From the NCBI GenBank assembly GCA_937899625.1, contig CALCCB010000096.1:1-41747 (forward strand): a DNA stretch of 41,747 nucleotides. Reading direction: 5' to 3'. The notes below the pieces were generated by a model, which ran no database searches, was not told the origin of the DNA, and worked only from the letters and a program-made list of their open reading frames with translations. The position numbers were made by a program, and so were the translations under genes. Of this stretch, positions 7,997-17,178 are shown in pieces (the stretch's first letter is position 1; each line of letters starts with the position of its first letter). This DNA comes from an uncultured Bacteroidota bacterium (GTDB lineage Bacteria > Bacteroidota > Bacteroidia > Flavobacteriales_D > Crocinitomicaceae).

Positions 7997-9400
7997 ATGA
8001 AAAATTCATTGATACTTCTATTGACCTTATCGTCTTTCTCATTAATTACAAAGGCTCAAATGACGGTAACAGTTGGCTCCACAACTTTGGATGTGGACAC
8101 CGTTTATTATGGTACCGGAAGCACCGGGGCATTTACAGGAAATAATGGAATGGATATTCCATGGGAAATACTGTACGGACCTGACGATCATCTATGGGTA
8201 ACAGAACGAAAAGGATTGATTAGTCGTATCGATCCGATTACAAAAATGAAAAGTGTTGTTTTAAATCTATCTGGGACAGTATATCAGAATTCTGAATCCG
8301 GATTATTGGGAATGGCCTTGCATCCTGATTTTGAAAACTCTCCTGAAGTATTTATTGCATATACGTATGGGGGCTTTGGCAATATTCGTGAACGTTTTGA
8401 GAAATACACTTTTAACGGAACTAATCTTGTAAACCCTGTGGTATTATTAGAAGATATTATTGGGAATACAACTCATATTGGGTGTAGAATACATTTTCTT
8501 CCGGACAATACGATTCTCTTTTCAACCGGAGATGCACAGAATACCTCTTTGCCTCAGAACACGAATTCCTTGAGTGGAAAGATACTTCGAATGAATATGG
8601 ACGGTTCAATTCCCGCAGACAACCCAATACCTGGGAACTACGTTTATTCGTACGGTCATCGAAATGTTCAAGGAATTGCCAGTCACCCAAATGGGAAGAT
8701 CTATTTATCTGAACATGGCGCTTCTACTGATGATGAATTCCAGGTTCTGGATGTGAATAGGAATTATGGATGGCCTGATGTTGAGGGGTTTTGTGATTTG
8801 GCAGGAGAGCAAACGTTTTGTCAGGCAAATAATGTGATAGAGCCAATTACGGTTTGGACACCGACAATCGCTCCTTCTGACATGGTCTATTATGAAAATC
8901 CTTTGATCCCTGAGCTGGATGGAAAAATCTTAATGACTGTTCTCAAGGATAAGAAATTGATAGCTATGGAGTTGAGTACAGATGGTACGTCTTTGGTTTC
9001 GGAAACACACTACCTTACAAACACTTTCGGACGCCTAAGAGATATTTGTGTCGGTCCTCAAAAAGAGATCTACCTTGCGACTAACGGGGCTTCATGGTCG
9101 AATACCAATCCCAACACACACGCCATTATTGTTTTGAAAACTCAGGATACCGGTGGGCTTATTGAATCTGGGGATTTCGAGATAACAATTTTTCCAAACC
9201 CGGTAAATGATCAATTCAAGATAAAGTGTAGTGAGAATTTGTTGAACAGCGCTTATACGATTTCTGACTTATCGGGAAGATTAATTTCCGAAGGAAAGAT
9301 ATCATCAGTCGAAACGACAATTTATGCCTCTCAAATTGCAAAAGGAATTTACCAACTCCAAATCGAAGGATTGTCGGTATCGAAGAAGTTTGTAAAGTAA
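7997..9400 (+). CDS. PQQ-dependent sugar dehydrogenase-like secreted protein with T9SS tail
   Basis: A 467-residue exported protein. Signal peptide about residues 1-20 (MKNSLILLLTLSSFSLITKAQ), then a six-bladed beta-propeller of the soluble glucose/aldose sugar dehydrogenase (GSDH) family, about 40-385. Family marks are PWEILYGPDDHLWVTERKG, ESGLLGMALHPDF, YSYGHRNVQGIASHPNG, LSEHGASTDDEFQVLDVNRN and the closing RLRDICVGPQKEIYLATNG. The last about 75 residues (ITIFPNPVNDQFKIKC...GIYQLQIEGLSVSKKFVK) form a type A T9SS sorting domain, so the protein should cross the outer membrane and end up secreted or surface-bound. Relatives oxidise aldose sugars with PQQ; cofactor and substrate here are inferred. 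The ATG at 7997 was preferred to TTG 7988 because it begins the signal peptide. Confidence 0.87.
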   Translation: MKNSLILLLTLSSFSLITKAQMTVTVGSTTLDVDTVYYGTGSTGAFTGNNGMDIPWEILYGPDDHLWVTERKGLISRIDPITKMKSVVLNLSGTVYQNSESGLLGMALHPDFENSPEVFIAYTYGGFGNIRERFEKYTFNGTNLVNPVVLLEDIIGNTTHIGCRIHFLPDNTILFSTGDAQNTSLPQNTNSLSGKILRMNMDGSIPADNPIPGNYVYSYGHRNVQGIASHPNGKIYLSEHGASTDDEFQVLDVNRNYGWPDVEGFCDLAGEQTFCQANNVIEPITVWTPTIAPSDMVYYENPLIPELDGKILMTVLKDKKLIAMELSTDGTSLVSETHYLTNTFGRLRDICVGPQKEIYLATNGASWSNTNPNTHAIIVLKTQDTGGLIESGDFEITIFPNPVNDQFKIKCSENLLNSAYTISDLSGRLISEGKISSVETTIYASQIAKGIYQLQIEGLSVSKKFVK

Positions 9401-9423
9401 TAACAGGTTTCTTTTTTAAATGA

Positions 9424-10896
9424 ATGGAAATGAAGGACCGAAAAGGGAATTTACAGGTTAACAATAGCATAAGCGGACAAAAAGAGAAGTTTGAACCCAT
9501 CCATCAGGGTAGAATTGGGATGTATGTTTGTGGTCCCACACTGTATAGTGAACCACATATGGGGAATATGCGCACCTTCATCAATTTCGATATGATCTAT
9601 CGTTATCTGGTGCATCTTGGGTATCAGGTAAAATATGTCAGAAACATAACGGACGCAGGTCATATAACGAATAGTGCTGGTGAAGCGGTAGATAGTATCG
9701 GTAAAGCAGCTAAATTGGAACAAGTACAGTCATTGGAGATCGTTTATAAATACAACGTGAAATTTCAGGACTTGCAGAGGACCTATAACATGCTTACTCC
9801 GAGCATTGAACCTACAGCCACACAGCATATTCAGGAACAGATCGAGATCATCGAGAAGATCATTGAAAATGGATATGCCTATGAGGTAAACGGATCAGTT
9901 TATTTTGATGTAAGGAAATTCAGTGAAAAATTCCATTATGGAATATTAAGCGGTCGCAAGATCGATGAGCTCGAAGAGGAAACAAGGTCGTTGAATGCGC
10001 AGGATGAGAAGCGATTCTTTGCTGATTTTGCACTTTGGAAAAAGGCAAATCCAGATGACATGCAAATCTGGCGTTCACCCTGGGGTGATGGGAATCCGGG
10101 TTGGCATATTGAATGTACAGCAATGAGTACTAAATATTTGGGAGATCATTTTGACATCCATGGAGGTGGTATGGACTTAAAGTTTCCTCATCACGAGGAT
10201 GAGATCGCTCAAAGTTGTGGTTCTTTTGGTTGTAATCCTGCAAAATATTGGCTTCATGCGAATATGTTGAATGTGAATGGACAAAAGATGAGCAAGTCTT
10301 TTGGAAATTACTTTTTACCAATGGAGATCGTGGAAGGAACCACCGAATTGTTCTCTAAACCCTATTCTCCGGATGTGATCCGCTTCTGTATGATGCAGGC
10401 CCATTATCGTTCTACCTTGGATTTGACCGAAGATTCATTAAATGCTGCTGAGAAAGGGTATACACGTTTGTCCGATGCAATTGCGTTATTACCTAAATTG
10501 AAAACAGGAAATGAGTCGTCATTTGCGGTAAATGAACTTGTGGATAGTTTCTATCAGGCAATGGACGATGATTTCAATGCACCAATGTTGATCGCTAACC
10601 TTTTTGAAGCCGTGAGAAGGATCAATCTTGTGAACGATGGAAATGATACGATCACTGCGAACGATCTTGATCTGTTATCAAATGAAATGATGGGATTCGT
10701 TGGCGGAGTTCTTGGTTTAAAAACTGGAATTTCCAATGGTGATTCAAAACTGGCACCGGTGATGGATCTCATTCTGGATATTCGTCAGAAGGCACGAGAA
10801 AATAAAGACTGGACAACCTCAGACCTGATACGTGATGGATTGGCCGCTGCAGGAATTGTAGTGAAAGATTCGAAGGAAGGGACTTCTTGGAGCTAA
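9424..10896 (+). CDS. cysS: Cysteinyl-tRNA synthetase
   Basis: Class I synthetase (490 residues) that charges tRNA-Cys. Zinc ligands are all present: C36 (YVCGPT), C231 (WHIECTAM), H256 and E260 (FPHHEDE), with the spacing seen in the E. coli enzyme. The HIGH signature appears as PHMGN, and KMSKS is intact at residues 288-292, followed by FGN. The anticodon-binding DALR helical region (MDDDFNAPMLIANLFEAV) follows, and the C-terminus is normal. It starts 23 bp after the sugar dehydrogenase gene and ends 11 bp before polA, so cysS and polA are very probably co-transcribed. No clear -7 element was seen directly upstream, so read-through from the upstream gene is possible. Confidence 0.97.
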   Translation: MEMKDRKGNLQVNNSISGQKEKFEPIHQGRIGMYVCGPTLYSEPHMGNMRTFINFDMIYRYLVHLGYQVKYVRNITDAGHITNSAGEAVDSIGKAAKLEQVQSLEIVYKYNVKFQDLQRTYNMLTPSIEPTATQHIQEQIEIIEKIIENGYAYEVNGSVYFDVRKFSEKFHYGILSGRKIDELEEETRSLNAQDEKRFFADFALWKKANPDDMQIWRSPWGDGNPGWHIECTAMSTKYLGDHFDIHGGGMDLKFPHHEDEIAQSCGSFGCNPAKYWLHANMLNVNGQKMSKSFGNYFLPMEIVEGTTELFSKPYSPDVIRFCMMQAHYRSTLDLTEDSLNAAEKGYTRLSDAIALLPKLKTGNESSFAVNELVDSFYQAMDDDFNAPMLIANLFEAVRRINLVNDGNDTITANDLDLLSNEMMGFVGGVLGLKTGISNGDSKLAPVMDLILDIRQKARENKDWTTSDLIRDGLAAAGIVVKDSKEGTSWS

Positions 10897-10907
10897 AAAC
10901 ACACTGA

Positions 10908-13724
10908 ATGCTATCACAAAACATCGATAAAAAGTTATTTCTGCTGGATGCATATGCACTGATCTATCGTGCTTACTTTGCGTTTGCGAAAAACCCCAGG
11001 GTAAATTCAAAAGGACAAAACACATCAGCGGCATTTGGGTTTACGAATGTACTTATCGATGTAATCAAAACAGAAAAACCAACGCATTTAGCAGTAGTTT
11101 TTGATCCTCCCGGTGGATCAACTCAACGCCAGGCGGATTTCGAAGCATACAAAGCACATCGTGAAGAAATGCCGGAAGACATTCGAAGTATGATCCAGCC
11201 TATCAAAAGGATCATTGAGGCATTTAATGTTCCGACCTTGGAAGTTAATGGATACGAAGCAGACGACGTAATCGGTACGCTTGCGAAGATCGCTGAGAAA
11301 AAAGGATACACAACATATATGATGACGCCTGATAAAGATTATGGTCAGTTGGTGTCGGAAAAGATCTTCATGTATAAACCCGGAAGAGGTGGCGCTCCGG
11401 CGGAGATCATGGGTGTAAAGGAAGTTTGTGAGAAATTTGAAGTGGAAAATCCGCTTCAGGTAATTGATATTTTAGGTTTATGGGGTGATGCCTCAGATAA
11501 TATTCCTGGAATTCCTGGAATTGGTGAAAAGACAGCCAAAGCCTTGATCCAGAAGTATGGTTCGTTGGAAGCGATCATTGAAAATGCTCATGAACTGAAA
11601 GGAAAACAGCAGGAAAATGTGATCAATTTTGCTGAGCAGGGTAGGATTTCAAAAGCTCTTGCGACGATCATTACCGACCTTGAAGTGGAATTCGATGACC
11701 ATGCACTGGAAATGTGTGATGTTGATCCTGAGAAAGTGAAAGAGATTTTTACTGAGTTGGAATTCAGGAATTTGGCAAGAAGGGTCTTGGGAGAGGAAAT
11801 CGTTGTGACAGCTACTCCATCTGCCGTCGCTGATAACGGAAGCGGTCAGCTGGATCTATTTGGTGTTCAAAGTATGATCGCTGAGAATGACCCAAGTCCG
11901 GTGAGTGATATAAAAACAATTGCGACAGAGAAGCCGTCCTATCATTTGATCACGAAACCAGATGAAAGGAAAGAGCTGCTGGAACTTTTGTTGAAACAAA
12001 CGCAAGTTTGCTTTGACACGGAAACTACTGATATAGAGGCGTTACATGCTGATCTTGTTGGAATATCCTTTTCCTATAAAGCGAGAGAAGCTTTTTATGT
12101 AGCGATGCCGGATAATTTTGACGATGCAAAATCAATCGTAGAGGAATTTCGTCCATTTTTTGAATCGACAGCAATAGAGAAGATCGCACACAATATCAAG
12201 TATGATCTGAAAGTGCTGAACCGTTATGGGATTCAGGTAGCTGCCCCAACATTCGACACCATGGTGGCTCACTACCTGATCAATCCGGAATCTAAGCAAA
12301 GCATGGATTTTTTGGCGGAATTCTACTTGAAGTATCGTCCGATCTCAATAGAGACATTGATCGGTAAAAAGGGAAAGAATCAGGGCAATATGCGCGATTT
12401 AAAACCTGAAGAGGTTTCAGATTATGCTTGCGAAGATGCCGATATTACGTTCCAGCTGAAGCAGTTGTTCGAGCCGGAGATCAAGAAAGATCATCTTCGT
12501 CATTTGTTCTACGAAATGGAAATGCCCTTAGTAGAGGTGTTGAAGGGGATGGAACAAGAAGGTGTAGCTATAGACGTGGATGGATTGAAGCAGTACTCAA
12601 AAGAAATGGAAGCTACTTTAACTGATCTCGAATCGCAGATCAAAGAGGCTGCCGGAATGGATTTTAACGTAGATTCCCCGAGACAATTAGGTGAAGTTCT
12701 GTTTGATCATTTAAAGATCTCGGCAAAGGCGAAGAAGACGAAAACGGGTCAGTATGCCACGTCTGAAGATATATTGCAAAAGCACGAGAAGGATCATCCA
12801 ATCATTCCAATGATCTTGGATTATCGGCAACTGAAAAAGCTGAAAAGCACATATGTTGATCCGCTTCCGGAAATGACAGATCGAATTGATGGAAGGATAC
12901 ACACCAATTACATGCAGACCGTAACTGCAACTGGTCGATTGAGCTCGAATAATCCGAACCTTCAGAATATTCCGATCAGAAGTGCAAGAGGAAGAGAGAT
13001 CAGAAAGGCTTTTATTCCGAGGAGCAAGGACTTTTTGCTGATGGCAGCGGATTATTCACAGATCGAACTTCGAATCATTGCCGCGCTTAGTAATGACGAA
13101 AACATGATCGAAGCGTTTCGATCAGGACAAGATATTCACGCTACTACAGCTGCTAAGGTATTCCATGTGCCGATGGAAGAAGTAACCAGAGATCAGCGAA
13201 GTGCTGCCAAAGCGGTAAATTTCGGGATCATCTATGGACAGTCCGCTTTTGGATTATCTCAAAACCTGAATATTTCCAGAACAGAGGCAAAGGAGATCAT
13301 TGATAGTTATTTCGAGCAATACGGAACCATTAAAACCTACATGGATAATGCCGTTGCTTCAGCAAGAGAGCTGGGTTATGTAGAAACGATCATGAAGCGA
13401 AGAAGGTATCTTCCGGATATCAATTCTGCGAATGCCGTAGTGAGAGGTTTTGCTGAACGAAATGCAGTAAATGCTCCAATCCAGGGTTCAGCTGCCGATA
13501 TTATTAAGCTGGCGATGGTTGCGGTTCACGAGAAGATGAAAGGGATGACGATCAAGTCCAAAATGATCCTGCAGGTGCATGATGAATTAGTTTTTGATGT
13601 TCACAGGGATGAGGTTGATCAAATGAAGGCTCTTGTTACTGAAGCTATGGAAAGTGCCGTTCAGATGAGTGTACCAATGGAAGTGGAATTGCAGTTCGGT
13701 GAAAACTGGTTAGACGCGCATTAA
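10908..13724 (+). CDS. polA: DNA polymerase I
   Basis: A 938-residue family A polymerase for Okazaki fragment maturation and excision repair. Three domains appear intact. The 5'-3' exonuclease (about 1-300) shows LLDAYALIYRAYFAF, YEADDVIGTLA and LWGDASDNIPGIPGIGEKTA. The 3'-5' proofreading domain (about 345-530) keeps the metal ligands D370 and E372 (FDTETTD) and the later HNIKYDLKVL and YACEDADIT. The polymerase domain carries motif A DYSQIELRI (D715), motif B RSAAKAVNFGIIYG and motif C VHDELVFD (D892). Proofreading therefore looks active, unlike in Taq-type relatives. Its TAA at 13722-13724 lies in a TTAA that also supplies the stop of the convergent helicase gene. It follows cysS by 11 bp. 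Confidence 0.97.
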   Translation: MLSQNIDKKLFLLDAYALIYRAYFAFAKNPRVNSKGQNTSAAFGFTNVLIDVIKTEKPTHLAVVFDPPGGSTQRQADFEAYKAHREEMPEDIRSMIQPIKRIIEAFNVPTLEVNGYEADDVIGTLAKIAEKKGYTTYMMTPDKDYGQLVSEKIFMYKPGRGGAPAEIMGVKEVCEKFEVENPLQVIDILGLWGDASDNIPGIPGIGEKTAKALIQKYGSLEAIIENAHELKGKQQENVINFAEQGRISKALATIITDLEVEFDDHALEMCDVDPEKVKEIFTELEFRNLARRVLGEEIVVTATPSAVADNGSGQLDLFGVQSMIAENDPSPVSDIKTIATEKPSYHLITKPDERKELLELLLKQTQVCFDTETTDIEALHADLVGISFSYKAREAFYVAMPDNFDDAKSIVEEFRPFFESTAIEKIAHNIKYDLKVLNRYGIQVAAPTFDTMVAHYLINPESKQSMDFLAEFYLKYRPISIETLIGKKGKNQGNMRDLKPEEVSDYACEDADITFQLKQLFEPEIKKDHLRHLFYEMEMPLVEVLKGMEQEGVAIDVDGLKQYSKEMEATLTDLESQIKEAAGMDFNVDSPRQLGEVLFDHLKISAKAKKTKTGQYATSEDILQKHEKDHPIIPMILDYRQLKKLKSTYVDPLPEMTDRIDGRIHTNYMQTVTATGRLSSNNPNLQNIPIRSARGREIRKAFIPRSKDFLLMAADYSQIELRIIAALSNDENMIEAFRSGQDIHATTAAKVFHVPMEEVTRDQRSAAKAVNFGIIYGQSAFGLSQNLNISRTEAKEIIDSYFEQYGTIKTYMDNAVASARELGYVETIMKRRRYLPDINSANAVVRGFAERNAVNAPIQGSAADIIKLAMVAVHEKMKGMTIKSKMILQVHDELVFDVHRDEVDQMKALVTEAMESAVQMSVPMEVELQFGENWLDAH

Positions 13725-16700
13725 CCCAATTTCCAACCCCTTAGCTCACAGACAGCAACGAACGTAGACAATTCACGAGCATTACTGAAATAGCGATGAA
13801 TTCCGTCTATCGTTATTTTATCTTGAATGACAGTAGGTTTCAATCCATATGGAAACTGATGTGCTGTTCTTTTCTTTGAAGATGCAGGTTGATTGTAATA
13901 CAATCGCAGAAGCTCAACACCTTCATTTGAAGAGATCTTGAAGTCGCTTGGTTTGACCGAGGTGATCCAATGGATCTTTTTTCTTGCTCTGGTAAAAAGA
14001 ACGTTCAATCGTCTCGGACCATTTTTGTGATTCACTGGCCCGAATCTCATCTGAAATTCTTTTTCTTCATTGTATCCATATCCAAATGAAACAAGAAGTA
14101 CATCACATTCCTCTCCTTGAACATTTTCGAGCGCCTTAAAAAAGAGGGAATTATTATCGATCCTTTCTTCAAGAAGGACTTTGGTCTTTTGATCGAGTTG
14201 CTGATAGATACATTCTAGTTGAGCCTCAGAAAATGCGACAATGCCCAACGATCCTTCTTTTTTAATTAGATCTGAAATTAGTTTTGCAACCTCTTCAGCC
14301 TCACGTTTGTTCGTTCGATTATCGTACACTCCATCAGATAGAAAGTGAAATTGAACCGGATCTTTTTCTTCATTCGGTGAGGGAAAAGCAATCAGCTCAT
14401 CTGCATAGAAATATTTATTTGAAAACTTGATCAATTCAGGATGCTCACTGCGGTAGTGGTGTTTCAGCATTACATTCTGACAATAGAAGCTTGCCTGATG
14501 CAATAGGTCGAGAGGTTCTTCTTCCTGAACCTTGAAGTAGTTACTTGGCCCCATTTGCTGTGAATCTCCGGCAATGATGATTCTGTTCCCTCGCTGAAGA
14601 GCTCCTATTGAGTTGGTAAGCGGAATCTGACTGGCTTCATCGAAGATCACAAAATCAAAGAGCTGTTGCTCTAAAGGAAAAGTAGACGCAATCTTGGAAG
14701 GATTACTCATCCAGATCGGTTTAAGACACTTGATCCAGATCCTCGCTTCTGAATGATACAATTCTCGAATACTTGGAAAGCTTTTAGTCTTGGAGAATTG
14801 TTTTACCAGGATGCTTTTCCCTTTTTTAATGATCAGTTTCAATTCTTTTTGCTCCTCGGAAAGTTTCGCAGCCGGTATTCTAAGGAGCTGATGATAATAT
14901 TCAAAAGTTTCCTTTCTTCGTTGTTTTAAGTGGTCCGCGAATAATTCTGCTTCCGCTTTGTGATCAGACAGAAGTTGTTGAACCTTTGTGATCAGTGCTT
15001 TCTGGTCGACAATCTTTAATTGAGGAATGCCGGAAATGGTCTTTGTATAATTGCTTTTTAAAACAGCAGAACGCAAGGATTCGAAGGTTGGGAAGGCCCT
15101 TAGATTCCTAATGATCGATTCTGGGATTGATTGTAACTTTTCTTTCTCCTCAACCAAGGTTGAAGAATGTTTCTCGACGGAAGTCAGTACCTCATTGATA
15201 ACATCATTGGAATGGAGCTGAAGAATGTTTTTTCCTGTTTGATATAGATCTTGAAGTACATTATTTGCTTTCGAATATTCTCTTTTTTCTTCATCCGTAA
15301 GTTGGGACCAAACCCCAAAATCTGAAGTGTTCAGTGACTGAAGCTGATGATGGATGAGATCGATGTCCGATTCCTGATCTATTCCAATACCGCAAAAATC
15401 AACGAGTATTTTAGAAAAAACTCCCTTTTCCTGTAATAATTTTCGGCGTTGTTTCAGTAATTCATCGGCGGAAGATAAGGGTTGAATAGAGTATTTTTTC
15501 CAAAGCCTTTCTGTTTTCCATCTCTTGAAAATCGAATTATCCCTTAGTGACTTTTCAAGTAATTCTGTTTCCACTAAACCAGGAGGTGTGATCCAATTGT
15601 CCGCCAATGAATTCATTCCATTCAGGGTGGTCTTTACCCGAATGTACTTGCTATATAACGAAATGAATTTCTTTTGTTCTTTTGAGCCAGGTGTAAGCAC
15701 ACCCTGGTATTTTTTAAAGATCGGAGATTCAAAATACTGACAAAACGCTGCTTTTTTCATGGCACGATGCAGATCTTCCCAAGTATGGATCGACATAGAC
15801 TTCAGCACCTCCTTGTGGGTCAAGAAGATTGATAAGCGCTGTTGAACTTGTTGAATTGTACCTGAACGGATAAATGATGAATGCAGGTATTGTAAAGCAG
15901 AGTGGATACCTTTTGAATAGATTGTCTGGATCTGATCTTCAGTAGTTGTCCATGTGTTCAAGTCGGGCAGATCGTTGACGAAGGGGATAGAATCAAGATC
16001 AATTCCCTTACTCATTTCACGAAACTGATCGTAACTGATTCCTCCAAAGATCTGTGGGTTTCGGATCAAGTCCAAGGTGAATTGAAGTTGATCTTCCAGT
16101 TGCGATGAAAGATTGAGTAACTCTGGTATTCTGTTCTTGTTCTCTGTTCTTTCTAGTTTCTCCCATGAATCTTTTAAGGAATTGATCAGATCAAAAGTGC
16201 CCGTTTCACCTGTAGAGATATAGCAGAAATCATCAAGATCGAATTGAGAAAGTTTTTTTCTGATGACTTCGAGCGCGACCCTTTTTTCTGAAACCACTAA
16301 CGCACTTTGGTTACCGAACATGATCTTTGAGATCAAATTGGTCAGCACCTGAGACTTTCCAGTACCTGGAGGCCCCTGTATGACCGTGTTTCCTTTTTCA
16401 ACCGTTGAAAACACCTTTAATTGATCAGTGTCTGATAGAAAAAGATCATGTTCGTTGAGATGTATAACCTGCTCTGTAAATTCTTCATTTCCTAAGATTC
16501 GTTCAACAGCTGTCGAAAATGGTTGTTGCAATAGTTGTTCAAGCTCACGCAGCACCTCATGCCTGTAATGATGGAAATTTCCTATGTAATATTTGCTGTG
16601 ATCTTCTTCGATCGGTAAGGAAGTGACTTTTTCAATAGTGGCTTGAACATCCTCATCCCCAGATAGGGTTAGATCATATTCCTTTTCCACCTTTCTTAGT

Positions 16701-17059
16701 ACAAAGGGATTGATAAAAGCTTCCTCTTCCAGTAAAACAAAGGTGACTGTTTGTTCCGCCTTATTGATCTTTAGCTCACAGGGAATAATCTCCAGCGGAC
16801 TTGTGATCGCTCTGTCTGCTGCCTTCCAGTGCAAGACACTTTTCACTAGGCATAAAGGCATGATCCCTTCCTCTTTTTGTGTTTGAAGAGCAGAACGGAT
16901 GATTACTTTGATCTCTCCTTCCAGCTTTAGATCAACTAAATTGTCTGACGGAGAGTAGGATTGATGTTTCGCAGAAAATAGATGAACCAGGGGATCATTC
17001 ACATTGAACTGCGATTCTTCCATGATCATTTTCAACACTATTTCCTTGGCAAACGTCAT
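13721..17059 (-). CDS. Large superfamily 1 DNA/RNA helicase (UPF1-like AAA_11/AAA_12)
   Basis: A 1112-residue protein with an unclassified N-terminal region (about 1-220, beta-rich, resembling regions in front of DUF4011-type helicases) and a split SF1B helicase core. Motif I is GPPGTGKS (229-236), motif II DEAS (D807-S810), motif III IAGDSQQMGP, then HYRSEHPELIKFSNKYFY, and the C-terminal motifs VQGEECDVLLVSFGYG and LNVLFTRARKKIHW. Between motifs I and II lies a long insertion of about 500 residues, mostly helical and charged, with no recognised domain. A short tail after the core (YFSNARELSTFVAVCELRGWKLG) is shorter than the nuclease domains often found in this group. The gene is single, convergent with polA and divergent from the OmpA gene. 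Known relatives include repair, RNA-processing and phage-defence proteins; the role here is open. Later in-frame ATGs at residues 11 and 13 are alternative starts. Confidence 0.87.
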   Translation of the reverse strand: MTFAKEIVLKMIMEESQFNVNDPLVHLFSAKHQSYSPSDNLVDLKLEGEIKVIIRSALQTQKEEGIMPLCLVKSVLHWKAADRAITSPLEIIPCELKINKAEQTVTFVLLEEEAFINPFVLRKVEKEYDLTLSGDEDVQATIEKVTSLPIEEDHSKYYIGNFHHYRHEVLRELEQLLQQPFSTAVERILGNEEFTEQVIHLNEHDLFLSDTDQLKVFSTVEKGNTVIQGPPGTGKSQVLTNLISKIMFGNQSALVVSEKRVALEVIRKKLSQFDLDDFCYISTGETGTFDLINSLKDSWEKLERTENKNRIPELLNLSSQLEDQLQFTLDLIRNPQIFGGISYDQFREMSKGIDLDSIPFVNDLPDLNTWTTTEDQIQTIYSKGIHSALQYLHSSFIRSGTIQQVQQRLSIFLTHKEVLKSMSIHTWEDLHRAMKKAAFCQYFESPIFKKYQGVLTPGSKEQKKFISLYSKYIRVKTTLNGMNSLADNWITPPGLVETELLEKSLRDNSIFKRWKTERLWKKYSIQPLSSADELLKQRRKLLQEKGVFSKILVDFCGIGIDQESDIDLIHHQLQSLNTSDFGVWSQLTDEEKREYSKANNVLQDLYQTGKNILQLHSNDVINEVLTSVEKHSSTLVEEKEKLQSIPESIIRNLRAFPTFESLRSAVLKSNYTKTISGIPQLKIVDQKALITKVQQLLSDHKAEAELFADHLKQRRKETFEYYHQLLRIPAAKLSEEQKELKLIIKKGKSILVKQFSKTKSFPSIRELYHSEARIWIKCLKPIWMSNPSKIASTFPLEQQLFDFVIFDEASQIPLTNSIGALQRGNRIIIAGDSQQMGPSNYFKVQEEEPLDLLHQASFYCQNVMLKHHYRSEHPELIKFSNKYFYADELIAFPSPNEEKDPVQFHFLSDGVYDNRTNKREAEEVAKLISDLIKKEGSLGIVAFSEAQLECIYQQLDQKTKVLLEERIDNNSLFFKALENVQGEECDVLLVSFGYGYNEEKEFQMRFGPVNHKNGPRRLNVLFTRARKKIHWITSVKPSDFKISSNEGVELLRLYYNQPASSKKRTAHQFPYGLKPTVIQDKITIDGIHRYFSNARELSTFVAVCELRGWKLG

Positions 17060-17127
17060 AAGCGATAAAGTTAGAAAAAGTTTGCTCTGTAATCGGCTGA
17101 AAAGCAGGTCAACATGAATGATTTTAA

Positions 17128-17160
17128 TTTGTGATCACTGAATAAACTGTTCTATCTTTG
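17128..17160 (+). promoter_or_regulatory. Promoter of the OmpA/TSP3 gene (-33 TTTG, -7 TATCTTTG)
   Basis: TTTG at 17128-17131 and TATCTTTG at 17153-17160 are 21 nt apart, matching the Bacteroidota housekeeping promoter. The -7 element ends 19 nt before the ATG at 17179. The TTG at 17158 falls inside the -7 box, which argues against it as a start codon. Confidence 0.65.
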
Positions 17161-17178
17161 AACGCTGAAATTAACAAA

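Noticed and set aside
17158-17178. TTG start for the OmpA gene
   Set aside because: The codon lies inside the -7 element and would put extra residues before a good signal peptide.
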